64,000 bases of DNA, taken from contig NZ_CP122458.1 of the NCBI RefSeq assembly GCF_032598905.1, positions 5,481,001-5,545,000 of the forward strand. The letters are read 5' to 3'. Origin of the DNA: Streptomyces sp. 11x1. GTDB taxonomy: Bacteria > Actinomycetota > Actinomycetes > Streptomycetales > Streptomycetaceae. Each line of letters opens with the position of its first letter. The first letter of the stretch is position 1. A program made the position numbers and the translations under genes. Shown here piece after piece: positions 33,204 to 43,006 of the stretch. The notes beneath the pieces were generated by a model, which worked only from the letters and a program-made list of their open reading frames with translations, was not told the origin of the DNA and did not search any database.

Positions 33204-33521
33204 CTACTGCGCCTCGGCGAACGCCTCGTAGACCTTCTTGGGGATCCGGCCGCGCGCGGGGACCTCCAGCTTGTTGGCCTGGGCCCAGGCGCGCACGGCC
33301 GCCGGGTCCGGGGCGACCTGGGTCTGCTTGTACGCCTTGCCCGACTTCGACCGCTTGCGGCCGGCCTCGACGTAGGGCGCGAGCGCCTTACGCAGTTTCT
33401 TGGCATTGGCTTCGTTCAGGTCGATCTCGTACGACTTGCCGTCGAGTCCGAAGGCGATCGTCTCCGCCGCTTCCGAGCCGTCGATGTCGTCGGAGAGAGT
33501 GACCACGACACGCTGCGCCAC
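33204..33521 (-). CDS. lsr2: Lsr2 nucleoid-associated xenogeneic silencer
   Basis: 105 residues: N-terminal dimerisation domain (V-V-V-T-L-S-D-D-I-D-G), linker, and C-terminal DNA-binding domain with the AT-hook-like R-G-R-I-P and V-R-A-W-A-Q-A-N. Binds AT-rich DNA and represses acquired genes. A nested palindrome lies about 40 bp before the start (33541-33584), a candidate operator. Confidence 0.96.
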   Translation of the reverse strand: MAQRVVVTLSDDIDGSEAAETIAFGLDGKSYEIDLNEANAKKLRKALAPYVEAGRKRSKSGKAYKQTQVAPDPAAVRAWAQANKLEVPARGRIPKKVYEAFAEAQ

Positions 33522-33540
33522 GAATATCGGTCCCTTCGTG

Positions 33541-33584
33541 CGACATCTCTCCGGTTGACGTGCCCTGACGTCAGGAAGATGTCG
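33541..33584. promoter_or_regulatory. Nested inverted repeats upstream of lsr2
   Basis: The perfect palindrome CCTGACGTCAGG (33564-33575) sits inside an outer 8-bp inverted repeat CGACATCT/AGATGTCG (33541-33548 and 33577-33584). Between lsr2 and purS (353 bp) the DNA is AT-richer than its surroundings and holds no other gene. Confidence 0.5.
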
Positions 33585-33795
33585 GCTGTCCGGCTGTTAA
33601 TTGGGCAAAGTATCGGCTATTGCCAATTCATTTGTACAGTGCCCGGCATTGCAATGTGAAGACAGACTTAATCTGCCCGCGTGTCCCTCGCGCAATAGGG
33701 TTCCGGGATCTTTCCCGGAAGTTTTCGTCAGGGTGATCGTCCGATACCTGATCGTGACCGCCATCACCGGCAATCCCTGTAGTTTCCTACGAATC

Positions 33796-33822
33796 TACCC
33801 GCGTAGAAATTTCGTACGGGTA
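33796..33822. promoter_or_regulatory. Quasi-palindrome in the purS promoter region
   Basis: TACCCG and CGGGTA arms flank a near-symmetric GTAGAAATTTCGTA centre; TAGTCT at its right edge could be a -10 element about 50 bp before purS. Likely operator for the purSQL operon; the binding protein is unknown. Confidence 0.45.
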
Positions 33823-33874
33823 GTCTGAAGGCACCTGTAGGAACCTGCTCAGCACCACAACACCGGGAGTGCCA

Positions 33875-34138
33875 GTGGCACGCGTCGTAGTCGACGTCAT
33901 GCTCAAGCCGGAGATCCTCGACCCCCAGGGCCAGGCGGTGCAGCGCGCGCTGCCGCGCCTCGGTTTCGAGGGCGTCTCCGACGTACGTCAGGGAAAGCGA
34001 TTCGAACTGGAAGTTGACGGACCGGTGGACGACGCCGCGCTCGCCCGCATCCATGAGCTGGCGGAATCCTTCCTCGCCAACACCGTGATCGAGGACTTCA
34101 CCGTCAAGGTGGAGGAAGTCGCGGAGGTCGGAAAGTGA
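33875..34138 (+). CDS. purS: FGAM synthase subunit PurS
   Basis: 87 residues starting [19 protein letters not shown], the small subunit of the three-part FGAM synthase. GTG 33875 has GGGAG six bases upstream and matches the family start; GTG 33869 is in frame. The stop overlaps purQ by 4 bases. Confidence 0.95.
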   Translation: MARVVVDVMLKPEILDPQGQAVQRALPRLGFEGVSDVRQGKRFELEVDGPVDDAALARIHELAESFLANTVIEDFTVKVEEVAEVGK

Positions 34139-34815
34139 CCGCACGTATTGGTGTCGTCACTTTTCCCGGCAGCCTCGACGACCGGGACACCCAGCGTGCG
34201 ATCAGGCTCGCCGGTGCCGAACCCGTCGCTCTCTGGCACAAGGACAAGGACCTCCACCAGGTCGACGCCGTGGTGCTGTGCGGCGGGTTTTCCTACGGTG
34301 ACTATCTGCGTGCCGGAGCCATCGCGCGCTTCTCGCCGGTGATGGAGACGCTCATCGAGCAGGCGAAGGCCGGACTGCCGGTCCTCGGCATCTGCAACGG
34401 CTTCCAGATCCTCACCGAGGCGCACCTCCTGCCGGGCACGATGCTGCGCAACGACCACCTGCACTTCATCTGCCGCGACCAGAAGCTGCGGGTGGAGAAC
34501 GCCGAGACCGCCTGGACGACCGACTACACGGCCGGCCAGGAGATCCACATCCCGCTGAAGAACAACGACGGCCAGTACGTCGCCGACGCGTACACGCTCG
34601 ACAAGCTGGAGGCGGAGGGCCGTGTCGCCTTCCGGTACCTCGACTTCAACCCCAACGGCTCCCAGCGGGACATCGCCGGCGTCACCAACGAGGCCGGGAA
34701 CGTCGTGGGCCTCATGCCGCACCCGGAGCACGCCGTGGAGCCGCTGATCGGCACCGGCCGCACCGACGGCCTCCCCTTCTTCACCTCGATCCTCAAGAAG
34801 CTGGTCAACGTATGA
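34135..34815 (+). CDS. purQ: FGAM synthase subunit I (glutaminase) PurQ
   Basis: 226-residue class I glutamine amidotransferase supplying ammonia to PurL. Nucleophile C87 (V-L-G-I-C-N-G-F-Q), catalytic His/Glu in [12 protein letters not shown] start overlaps purS; its stop overlaps purL (ATGA). Confidence 0.96.
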   Translation: MTARIGVVTFPGSLDDRDTQRAIRLAGAEPVALWHKDKDLHQVDAVVLCGGFSYGDYLRAGAIARFSPVMETLIEQAKAGLPVLGICNGFQILTEAHLLPGTMLRNDHLHFICRDQKLRVENAETAWTTDYTAGQEIHIPLKNNDGQYVADAYTLDKLEAEGRVAFRYLDFNPNGSQRDIAGVTNEAGNVVGLMPHPEHAVEPLIGTGRTDGLPFFTSILKKLVNV

Positions 34816-37070
34816 GCCGGACGCCTCTGGACACGGTCGAGCACGCGGCCGCGACCCCCGACGTCGAGCTGCCCTGGGCCGAACTGGGCCTGAAGAAGGA
34901 CGAGTACGAGCGCGTCGTCGAGATCCTCGGCCGCCGGCCCACCGGTGCCGAGCTCGCCATGTACTCGGTCATGTGGTCCGAGCACTGCTCGTACAAGTCG
35001 TCGAAGGTGCACCTGCGCCAGTTCGGCGAGAAGGCGCCCCAGTCCGACGCCCTGCTCGTCGGCATCGGCGAGAACGCGGGCGTGGTCGACGTCGGCCAGG
35101 GCTACGCGGTCACCTTCAAGGTCGAGTCGCACAACCACCCCTCCTACGTCGAGCCCTACCAGGGCGCGGCCACGGGTGTCGGCGGCATCGTGCGCGACAT
35201 CATCGCGATGGGCGCCCGCCCGGTCGCCGTCGTCGACCCGCTGCGCTTCGGCGCGGCGGACCACCCCGACACCAAGCGCGTCCTCCCGGGTGTCGTCGCC
35301 GGCATCGGAGGCTACGGCAACTGCCTGGGCCTGCCGAACATCGGCGGTGAGGTCGTCTTCGACGCCTGCTACCAGGGCAACCCGCTGGTCAACGCCGGTG
35401 CCATCGGCGTCATGCGGCACGAGGACATCCACCTCGCGAAGGCCTCCGGCGCCGGCAACAAGGTCATCCTCTACGGGGCCCGCACGGGCGGCGACGGCAT
35501 CGGCGGCGCCTCGATCCTGGCGAGCGAGACCTTCGACGACGCCAAGCCGTCGAAGCGCCCCGCCGTCCAGGTCGGCGACCCCTTCCAGGAGAAGCTCCTC
35601 ATCGAGTGCACCCTGGAGGCCTTCCAGGAGAAGCTGGTCGTCGGCATCCAGGACCTCGGCGCGGCGGGCCTGTCCTGCGCGACGAGCGAGCTGGCGTCCA
35701 ACGGCTCCGGCGGCATGCGCGTCACCCTCGACGACGTGCCCCTGCGCGACTCGACCCTCTCGCCCGAGGAAATCCTCATGAGCGAGTCGCAGGAACGCAT
35801 GTGCGCGGTCGTGGAGCCCGAGAAGGTCGACCGCTTCCTCGCGATCTGCGACAAGTGGGATGTCATCGCCACGGTCATCGGCGAGGTCACCGACGGCGAC
35901 CGCCTGGAGATCTACTGGCACGGCGGCAAGATCGTCGACGTCGACCCGCGCACGGTCGCGCACGACGGCCCGGTCTACGAGCGCCCGTACGCCCGCCCGT
36001 CCTGGCAGGACGAGCTCCAGGCGGACGACGCGAACAAGCTGCCGCGTCCGGCGACGAGCGGGGAGCTGCGGGAGCAGGTCCTGAAGCTGGTGGCCTCCCC
36101 GAACCAGGCCTCCAAGTCCTGGATCACCAGCCAGTACGACCACTTCGTGCAGGGCAACACGGTCCTCGCCCAGCCCGAGGACTCCGGCATGATCCGCGTC
36201 GACGAGGAGAGCGGCCTCGGTGTCGCCATCGCGACCGACGGCAACGGCCGCTACGCCAAGCTGGACCCGTACCACGGTGCCCAGCTGGCCCTGGCGGAGG
36301 CGTACCGCAACGTGGCCACCACCGGCGCCAAGCCGCTGGCTGTCTCCGACTGCCTGAACTTCGGCTCGCCGGAGGACCCGGCGGTCATGTGGCAGTTCGC
36401 CGAGGCCGTACGCGGTCTGGCGGACGCCTGCCAGCAGCTGGGCACCCCGGTGACCGGCGGCAACGTCTCCCTCTACAACCAGACGGGCGAGGTGGCCATC
36501 CACCCCACCCCGGTCGTCGCCGTCCTGGGCGTCATCGACGACGTGGCCCGGCGCACGCCGGTCGCCTTCCAGGAGGAGGGCCAGCTGCTCTACCTGCTCG
36601 GCGACACCCGTGAGGAGTTCGGCGGCTCGGCCTGGTCCCAGGTCGTCCACGACCACCTCGGCGGACTGCCCCCGCAGGTCGACCTGGAGCGCGAGCGTCT
36701 GCTGGCCGAGATCCTGATCTCCGCCTCCCGTGACGGCATGATCGACTCCGCGCACGACCTCTCCGACGGCGGCCTGATCCAGGCGGTCGTGGAGTCGGCG
36801 CTGCTCGGCGGCAAGGGCGCGCGCCTGATCGTCCCGGACGGCCTGGACGCGTTCACCTTCCTCCTGTCGGAGTCGGCCGGACGGGCCGTCGTGGCCGTCC
36901 CCCGCTCCGAGGAGGTCCGCTTCAACGACATGTGCGGCGCCCGGGGGCTCCCGGTCACGCGCATCGGTGTCGTGGACGGTGACACGGTCGAGATCCAGGG
37001 CGAGTTCACGCTCACGCTGGAGGAGCTGCGGGTCGCCCACGAGGGCACGATCCCGGCGCTGCTCGCGTAG
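34812..37070 (+). CDS. purL: FGAM synthase subunit II PurL (small form)
   Basis: 752 residues, the ATP-dependent synthase subunit making FGAM from FGAR. The family start ([10 protein letters not shown]) with catalytic His, [10 protein letters not shown], and the later D-L-S-D-G-G-L are all present. Translation is coupled to purQ. Terminated by a 42-bp palindrome. Confidence 0.96.
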   Translation: MSRTPLDTVEHAAATPDVELPWAELGLKKDEYERVVEILGRRPTGAELAMYSVMWSEHCSYKSSKVHLRQFGEKAPQSDALLVGIGENAGVVDVGQGYAVTFKVESHNHPSYVEPYQGAATGVGGIVRDIIAMGARPVAVVDPLRFGAADHPDTKRVLPGVVAGIGGYGNCLGLPNIGGEVVFDACYQGNPLVNAGAIGVMRHEDIHLAKASGAGNKVILYGARTGGDGIGGASILASETFDDAKPSKRPAVQVGDPFQEKLLIECTLEAFQEKLVVGIQDLGAAGLSCATSELASNGSGGMRVTLDDVPLRDSTLSPEEILMSESQERMCAVVEPEKVDRFLAICDKWDVIATVIGEVTDGDRLEIYWHGGKIVDVDPRTVAHDGPVYERPYARPSWQDELQADDANKLPRPATSGELREQVLKLVASPNQASKSWITSQYDHFVQGNTVLAQPEDSGMIRVDEESGLGVAIATDGNGRYAKLDPYHGAQLALAEAYRNVATTGAKPLAVSDCLNFGSPEDPAVMWQFAEAVRGLADACQQLGTPVTGGNVSLYNQTGEVAIHPTPVVAVLGVIDDVARRTPVAFQEEGQLLYLLGDTREEFGGSAWSQVVHDHLGGLPPQVDLERERLLAEILISASRDGMIDSAHDLSDGGLIQAVVESALLGGKGARLIVPDGLDAFTFLLSESAGRAVVAVPRSEEVRFNDMCGARGLPVTRIGVVDGDTVEIQGEFTLTLEELRVAHEGTIPALLA

Positions 37071-37082
37071 GTCTTCGTACGA

Positions 37083-37124
37083 CGGTGACGGCCCCGCCGG
37101 ATGCATCCGGCGGGGCCGTCACCG
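37083..37124. terminator. Bidirectional terminator after purL
   Basis: A perfect 42-bp palindrome (CGGTGACGGCCCCGCCGGAT and complement around ATGCAT) between the convergent purL and Uma2 genes. Confidence 0.88.
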
Positions 37125-37134
37125 CGTCTTGGGG

Positions 37135-37719
37135 TCAGCGGACGTAGTTCCTGAGGATCTCCGTGTCTAGTTCGATCCCGACCGGATCGGGAACGGACAC
37201 CTTCTCGCCGAACTTCGCGGTGCGCACGTCGCGGTAACCGCCGACCAGCCGGTCCGGGCTGCTGTGCACGGTGACGGTGCACGAGTCCCTGTCGATCAGC
37301 AGGTACAGAGGGATTCCGGACTGCCCGTACGCGGCCGGCTTCTCGTGCCGGTCCCGCCGGTCGGTGTCGGAGTCGTACGAGGTGACCTCGACGACCATGA
37401 GGGCACCGTCGGGGTCGGCCCACTCGCCGTGTCCCGCGAAGTGGGCTTCGGGAGTGATCACCGCATCCGGTTTCGCTCTGCCCTGTCGGTAGGACTCGAC
37501 CCTGAGCCCTCGGCCCTGATACAGGTCCAGGTCGGGCCTGGCCTGCATACAGCGCCGCGCAAGCCACGTCACGATCGTGTCGTGGTCTCCGTCCGCCACC
37601 TTCTTGACCCCGATCTGTCCGTTGATGAACTCCAACGTGACGGTCTCGGGAGCAGCGGACGCGATCGTTTCGAACTCCTCCACCGACATCTGAGACGTGC
37701 GCTCGGCCATAACCGTCAT
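37135..37719 (-). CDS. Uma2-family (DUF820) PD-(D/E)xK-fold protein
   Basis: 194 residues. Uma2 pattern: L-E-F-I-N-G-Q-I, K-P-D-A-V-I-T-P-E, and V-V-E-V-T-S-Y-D-S-D-T-D-R-R-D-R-H-E-K, giving the putative nuclease Asp/Glu/Lys set. ATG 37719 overlaps the upstream stop (ATGA) and has AGGGGGG upstream. Uma2 proteins are abundant in Streptomyces; their role is unsettled. Confidence 0.85.
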   Translation of the reverse strand: MTVMAERTSQMSVEEFETIASAAPETVTLEFINGQIGVKKVADGDHDTIVTWLARRCMQARPDLDLYQGRGLRVESYRQGRAKPDAVITPEAHFAGHGEWADPDGALMVVEVTSYDSDTDRRDRHEKPAAYGQSGIPLYLLIDRDSCTVTVHSSPDRLVGGYRDVRTAKFGEKVSVPDPVGIELDTEILRNYVR

Positions 37720-38059
37720 GTTGCCCCCCTTTCCAGGCGAAGGCCAGTGTCGCCAGCGGGCGTCGGAGCCGGGCCCACTTCGCCTTCGATCACACCTTCG
37801 GGTGACCACCCGCCCCAGTCCGCGCAGTCCCGGCACGCGTACTCCGTACGTCCTGGCCCCGAGCCCCCGTGGACGAAGGCCACGGGGACCGGCTTCTCGG
37901 CCGGGCACTGGCAGCGCGAACAGAGCCGGGTTCGGCGGAGGCAGTCGGCGCACATCCGTCCCGTGCGCTCCAGGGTGCCGTAGCGCAGGAAGGGGCGCGG
38001 CCGGTGCCGCAGATCGTGCACAGGAGTTCGGGGCTCATTCCCTCAGCAGCGGCAGGCAT
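37716..38059 (-). pseudogene. Zinc-finger-type small protein, probable frameshift near 37995
   Basis: From ATG 38059 (AAAGGGGC upstream) one frame reads M-S-P-E-L-L-C-T-I-C-G-T-G. The continuation F-L-R-Y-G-T-L-E-R-T-G-R-M-C-A-D-C and C-S-R-C-Q-C, later C-R-D-C, is in another frame ending at 37716. Together they give a coherent protein with four Cys pairs; adding one base in the GGCCGCG run near 37997-38003 would restore it. Either a real frameshift or a sequence error. If translation starts inside the second frame, the product is about 100 residues. Confidence 0.5.
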
Positions 38060-38201
38060 GATCGCCCCTTTGCTCACTGCTCGTGGCCGGGTGGGGCCCG
38101 GACACGCCCCAGCCCAACAGCGGCGCCGACGGCTCTGGTTGTACGACGCGCACCGGCCGCCGCCGCACCAGCCGCCCGAGCCTCCGCAGCAGCGCCCTCA
38201 C
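38043..38201 (-). CDS. Small Arg-rich protein (52 aa)
   Basis: The GTG start overlaps the previous stop by 4 bases (GTGA) and the frame runs 52 codons beginning M-R-A-L-L-R-R-L-G-R-L-V-R-R-R-P, overlapping the start of the next gene. Position in a tightly packed minus-strand run supports translation; no domain is recognised. Confidence 0.4.
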   Translation of the reverse strand: MRALLRRLGRLVRRRPVRVVQPEPSAPLLGWGVSGPHPATSSEQRGDHACRC

Positions 38202-38437
38202 GGCTGGCCTTCCCCGGCGAGGAGTTCCGTCTCCTCGACGAGCGACTGCCGCTCGGTGCAGTCGTCCAGCCGTGACCAGAGATACGGCCGCTCGTCCACA
38301 TCGACCTGTCCATAGCCGGACCCGACCTGCACGACGACCCCCTCGAACGGTTCGGGCCGCTCACGGCGGAGGAGATCGGGCGGGACGTACGTGACACCGC
38401 GCACGCGGTCACCGACGCGGAAGCGGGAGGTGGGCAT
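38198..38437 (-). CDS. Conserved small hypothetical protein (79 aa)
   Basis: Starts M-P-T-S-R-F-R-V-G-D-R-V-R-G-V-T-Y and ends in an acidic E-E-T-E-L-L-A-G-E. F-x-V-G-D-R-V and V-V-V-Q-V-G-S-G-Y-G-Q-V suggest a small beta-barrel (SH3-like). First gene of the minus-strand run through the zinc-finger protein and Uma2. Divergent from the DUF5753 regulator; such genes are often found beside these regulators in Streptomyces. Confidence 0.6.
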   Translation of the reverse strand: MPTSRFRVGDRVRGVTYVPPDLLRRERPEPFEGVVVQVGSGYGQVDVDERPYLWSRLDDCTERQSLVEETELLAGEGQP

Positions 38438-38654
38438 GGGGTTTGCCGCCTTTCGGGTGGGGTGTCCTGGGACCACTGTTAGGCGGCGGGAGTCCGACGG
38501 CAATCGAACGTGGGAATCCCTGATTAAGTGGTATATGCCGGAAGGTAGGCAAGAGCATGCGGGGCAGGGGCACCGCATGCCAGACTGGCGACACCCATAG
38601 CAATCAGCCCAACACGAGGCGTAATTGGCGGGTAGGAGTGCTCAGCCGGTGGGC

Positions 38655-39572
38655 ATGACCGACCAGAGGGAGGGCACGGTGGCTGCGAAGACGGGGCCGA
38701 CGATCCGGCGCTTGCAACTCGGCCAGGAGCTACGGCGACTGCGCGAGCGGACGGACAGCGGAGACGGCACGGGGCGGGGGCTGACCAGGGCCCAGGCGGT
38801 CAAGGGGACCAGTGTCACCGAGTCCCAACTGCACCGGGTGGAGAAGGGGATGACCAGCCTTCCCAAGGTGCAGGAGCTGAAAGAACTGCTGGACCGCTAC
38901 GGGGTGACGGACCCGGACGACGTGGAGTTCCTGCTGGACGTCCACAAGAACTCGTTGAACCGGGGGTGGTGGTCGCCGTATCGCACGTTCATGCCGTCGG
39001 GGTTCAACGTCAGCGTGGGACTGGAAGGCGATGCCAAGGTCCTTCGCGTCTATCAACCGGATGTGGTGTTCGGGCTCTTCCAGACGGCCGGATACGCGCG
39101 CGCCATGTTCGAGGGGGCCAAGCCTGTCGATGAGCGGAATACCGAGTTCGTCGAGCGCAACATTGAGATCCGGATGAGGCGGAAGGCAGCCATCACCCGC
39201 AGCGAGCGACCGGTCGAGATTCACGCGATCCTCGATGAGGCCGTGCTGCGACGGGTCTACGGTGGCCCCGAGGTCATGAAGGAGCAGTACGAGCACTTGG
39301 CGGAACTGGCCGCCTTGGACCATGTCACCGTGCAGATTCTGCCGATGGGGCAGCCTGTCTACCGATGCCACCAGAACTTCATCGTCATGGAGTTCGAACA
39401 ACCGCTGCCTACGGTTGTAAGCATCGATAGCTTCACCTCGGTGAGCGTCACGGACAAGGACACCGAGATCTGGGCGTACCGACGCCGGTACGACGCCATG
39501 CGGGCCGAGGCCGGCGGACCCAGGGAGACGTACGATTTCCTCAAACGAGCCGCACGGGAGTTGGAGTCATGA
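38655..39572 (+). CDS. XRE-family regulator with DUF5753
   Basis: 305 residues: N-terminal helix-turn-helix (L-G-Q-E-L-R-R-L-R-E, T-E-S-Q-L-H-R-V-E-K-G) and a C-terminal DUF5753 domain (Y-Q-P-D-V-V-F-G-L-F-Q-T-A-G-Y-A-R and Q-I-L-P-M-G). Paired with a DUF397 gene by a 4-base overlap, the WhiJ-like module repeated many times in Streptomyces. Confidence 0.9.
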   Translation: MTDQREGTVAAKTGPTIRRLQLGQELRRLRERTDSGDGTGRGLTRAQAVKGTSVTESQLHRVEKGMTSLPKVQELKELLDRYGVTDPDDVEFLLDVHKNSLNRGWWSPYRTFMPSGFNVSVGLEGDAKVLRVYQPDVVFGLFQTAGYARAMFEGAKPVDERNTEFVERNIEIRMRRKAAITRSERPVEIHAILDEAVLRRVYGGPEVMKEQYEHLAELAALDHVTVQILPMGQPVYRCHQNFIVMEFEQPLPTVVSIDSFTSVSVTDKDTEIWAYRRRYDAMRAEAGGPRETYDFLKRAARELES

Positions 39573-39790
39573 GCACAGACCGCACGACACCCGAACTGGC
39601 GGGCGGCGGAGCTTGGTTCAAGTCCTCGTACAGTGACCAGACAGGCGCCAGCTGCCTCGAAGTCGCCGACCTCATACCCACCCGCAACCTCGTCGCCCTC
39701 CGCGACTCCAAGAACCCCACCGGCCCCACCCTCACCCTCTCCCCGGACGCCTTCACCACCTTCGTCGACTCGGTGAAGACACAGCCGTAA
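39569..39790 (+). CDS. DUF397 small protein
   Basis: 73 residues with W-F-K-S-S-Y-S, C-L-E-V-A-D and V-A-L-R-D-S-K-N-P-x-G-P hallmarks. ATGA overlap with the regulator gene. DUF397 partners are thought to modulate the adjacent XRE protein. Confidence 0.92.
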   Translation: MSTDRTTPELAGGGAWFKSSYSDQTGASCLEVADLIPTRNLVALRDSKNPTGPTLTLSPDAFTTFVDSVKTQP

Positions 39791-40170
39791 CCGCGACCGA
39801 GGCAGTCGGCCCAGCGAAAGGGGCTGCCCCGGCCAAATGCGGAGGACCCGGGGCCAGAGGAAGCCGCCGCCTCTTGCCCGGCGCAGGATGTCGCGTTCCC
39901 GACCGGCCTGGGGGCGAGCGAGTCCTCGTGGTCGATGACGATGGTGGCGTCGGCTTTCGGTGTGACCTGAGTCCTGTAAGCGTCCGTTCCCTTCTCCGGA
40001 ACGGCGCCCGATTGTCATGCGGGCCAACTCTGAATCGGGTAGTGCACCGCACCCTCTGCCATCGCGGGCACGAACAAGCAGCCTGACCAAGCCCACACCC
40101 CTTGACCGAAGAGATAGAAGAACCCTGTGGAGTGGGTCTGACAGCTTCAAACAGGTTCAGGTCGAACGCG
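39791..40170. other. Gene-free stretch
   Basis: About 380 bp between the DUF397 gene and the terminator at 40171. Several overlapping frames are open but none has a ribosome site or family motif. I see no RNA or repeat in it. Confidence 0.5.
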
Positions 40171-40213
40171 GCAGTACCGGCCTCGGGTTTCACCACCCCG
40201 AGGCCGGTACTGC
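40171..40213. terminator. Terminator 3' of the interrupted lipoprotein gene
   Basis: A 17-bp stem GCAGTACCGGCCTCGGG with its complement and an 8-9-base loop, followed on the plus strand by CTTCTTTCT. Lies between convergent transcription units. Confidence 0.85.
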
Positions 40214-40221
40214 CCTTCTTT

Positions 40222-40776
40222 CTACTTTCCTGTCAGTTCCACTTCGCAATCCAGTGTCTGGGTGAACTCGCGATCGCCCTGGCGGTATTCGAACTTGCAG
40301 TAGCGAGCGCTCTTCTTCGGAAGGCTGGTGATCTTCAGTCTTGCCAGGTAGTAGATGTCGCTGGATTGGTGCGGAGCTACCTTCACGGGCTTGTCTGAGT
40401 AGTCTCGAAGTTCCGCGAACCGTGGAGTGAGCTTGCTGCCCTCTTTCACCAGGAGAGCTAGCCCTTCGGTGTCCTCAAGGCTGTAGGCACCGTACTTCAG
40501 TACCTTCATCCCTTTGGGTACCTGCACGATGGACACTCCGGTGATTTCGACAGGCTCCGCGGACTTGTTGGTGGGCAGGGGGAGAGCGAACCATCATGTC
40601 TCCCCGACCTTCACGTTTTCGCTTCCAACAGTTCCGTTCTCCTGAGTCCCACCGTCCAGCGCGCTTCCCTGAGAAAGCTCCTGTGAGGAGCACGCTGTCA
40701 TGAGTAGTGCGATTATTGCTGCGGGGGCGACTCTAGTAAGAGTAGAAGACGCCAGGTTTGCCCGATACGGGACCAT
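40222..40776 (-). pseudogene. Lipoprotein gene with single in-frame TGA at 40594-40596
   Basis: From ATG 40776 the frame has a lipoprotein signal ending A-L-L-M-T-A-C-S-S, runs to a TGA at 40594-40596, and continues in the same frame from W-F-A-L-P-L-P-T-N-K-S-A-E-P-V-E-I-T-G-V to 40222. The part after the stop is coherent (a DUF4352/immunoglobulin-like pattern). 184 codons without the stop. Overlaps the upstream gene by 44 bp, implying an operon. Lower GC than its neighbours. Confidence 0.7.
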
Positions 40777-43006
40777 TCTTGCCCCAGATGTAGTGTCGAT
40801 CCGAGGTTTTATTCCCGGCTGTAATGCGCTGCTTGTGCTCGCGGTCGAGTTGGGTCGAAGCGCCGACTGCGAGTCCGTCCAGTGTCACCGCCGCCGAAAA
40901 TTTGACGCTGCGCCCCCTGGACAGTTGGAAGTATGAGCCCGGCTCCACGAAGGCGCGATTCTTTTCGGGCGACAAGCTATATCTACTGCCACCGTCTTTT
41001 TTGCGGACGTCCTTACCGTACTTCCCGGTCGCCCCTCCGGCCGGCACCTTGTACTTGCTTGCCCTGATCTCCTTGTGGGAGACGGACTTGCCGCCGCATA
41101 TGAGGGTTACCTTGACCTTCTTGTACTCGATCGGAACTTTCCACTGCTTGGCGAAGAACGGCCCCTGGTTTGTGTATCCGGTCGAGTGACCAAAGGAGTT
41201 TCCGACGTTCACTGATCCGGATATCTTATATCCGCCAGGTGTGGAGTAGGCGACCTCGATGTTGGTTGCAACTTTTTCGTCGTAATCCACAGATGCCTTC
41301 GTGTCCCAGAAGGTATGCCCTTCGGCCACCGTAGTGTACTTAATGTATTTCTTGAGCGTCTTGCTCTTTCTTTCGCAGCCACCCAAATATGGTGTGACCT
41401 TCAAGCCGCTTACGTCGGTTCCGTTCACCAGGTACGGGTTGTATCCCGAGAGTGGGGCGCCGGTCGGGCTCTGCCATTCCGGCAGTGGATCACTCCCCAT
41501 GGTGTCAACCGAGTGCTTGTCCTGAATCGAAGCCCAACTCTGGGCTGTAGCAAACTCCGACGGCTCCAGCTCGTTCGGGTTGTCAGGAGCCTGAGGCAGA
41601 AGCGGGGTTGGCTTCGCCGCCTCCTCGGATGCTGCTTCTGCGACAGAGGCTTGCAGAGTCGACGGAGCTGATTCCGGAGCTGCGGTCGTGAACTCGGAAG
41701 CCGACATGATGACCCCGCTGGAGGTGACGCCGGTGGCAGTAGCCGTGACGTTCAGGGCGCCACCGTTTCCTTGCACGACTTCCTGAACTGCGGTAGGGAG
41801 AGTCCCAGGAATAGAGAAGGACCATGAGCCGTCTTCACGGGTGGTGGTTTTCCCGAGAATGGGTACGGTGGCAGTCGCTCCTTCTTCGTCTGGAGCGAGA
41901 TCGCCGGCTTCGACAACTACTTCGAAGCCAGCGGCTGGCTGGCCGTCGCCTCGTACAAAACGACCGCTGACGGTGTTGGCATCCTGCGGTTCGGGTTCCG
42001 AATCGGCTTCGGGTACCGCCGCAGGTACATCCGGATCATCGAGCGGTGTGCCGAAGTAGGGGCGCTCGCCTGTTGCATCCGCCAGGCAATCGGCAGTGTC
42101 GGCGAAGATCTGGCCGTATATACCGGTCCCGATCTCCGCGTTGGCGAGGGCCAGGCTGTCCGTTCCGGTGTAGCCCTTAACAATGCCGGAGTAGTCCCTG
42201 GAGCCCGTGCTCGTATTGACGGTCCCCGGGCCTGGACTCCATGCCTGGACAGCATCTGTAAGGCCCGTGGCTATGACCTTCGGTGTGCCGAGTCCCACTC
42301 TCGTCACCCTGGGCGGGGAGCTCATGGTCTCGCTCACTGTATAGGGCCATGCCTGTATTTGACCGTCTGTCAGGGTGAAGATGCTTTTTCCTGCTGCCCA
42401 TACGTCGTCGGCGCCCTTGATGGCGACCGCCCCTGCGCTCGTCGCGGGGATCTTGGCCGTCAGTTCGGAGATCGTTCCGGCGCCCGTCGAGGGATCACTC
42501 TGCGAGTACACGGTGATCTCACCGCTCTCTGCCTGCCCGAACAGCAGCTTGCCGATTGCCCAAACCTTCTGGAAAATTCTCCAGTTCACGTCGTAGGTCT
42601 TTCCGGGCGTCAGCAACGAGCCACCTGAAGCAGTCTTATCCTTGTAGGACTTGAGAGTTCCCGAGCCGGTGATTTCGTAAATCACTCCACTGCCGGCTGA
42701 AAAGAGCCTGCTGTCGCCCGGTACGGTTGTGACCTGCTCCGTGTCGAAGATGATGCCGTTGGCGTTCCCGCTCTTCGGCTCCCAGTCGAGGTACTAGCGC
42801 AGGGTGCGAGGCGTACTCTTGGCGGGAAGCACAGGTCCCGGTGGTACCTCAAGAACGTAGGTAGCTACACTTGACGGACATTCGGCCGCGATTGCAGGCG
42901 CGGAGCCGAGCACGGAGGGCGCGGTGAGAGCGCCGCCCAACAAGAATGCTGCGCACAGCACTCGGGAGGCCTTTTCGCTGCTTCTGCTTTTAGCCCGTCT
43001 TGGCAT
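40733..43006 (-). pseudogene. Secreted tachylectin-like multidomain protein with in-frame TAG at 42794-42796
   Basis: ATG 43006 (GAGGA six bases upstream) gives a signal peptide ending P-A-I-A-A, then about 43 residues to a TAG. The same frame resumes Y-L-D-W-E-P-K-S-G-N-A and stays open for 687 more codons. Regions: tachylectin-type beta-propeller (R-L-F-S-A-G-S-G-V-I-Y-E-I-T, D-V-W-A-A-G-K-S-I-F), a carboxypeptidase-regulatory/Big-like domain (V-S-G-R-F-V-R-G-D-G-Q-P-A-A-G) and a C-terminal region with alternating beta-hairpin pattern. GTG 42685 could start a shorter product lacking the signal peptide. Confidence 0.65.

Noticed and set aside
40594..40596. Selenocysteine at the in-frame TGA
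   Set aside because: No obvious SECIS hairpin after the codon, and the neighbouring gene is interrupted by TAG, which would need a different mechanism.
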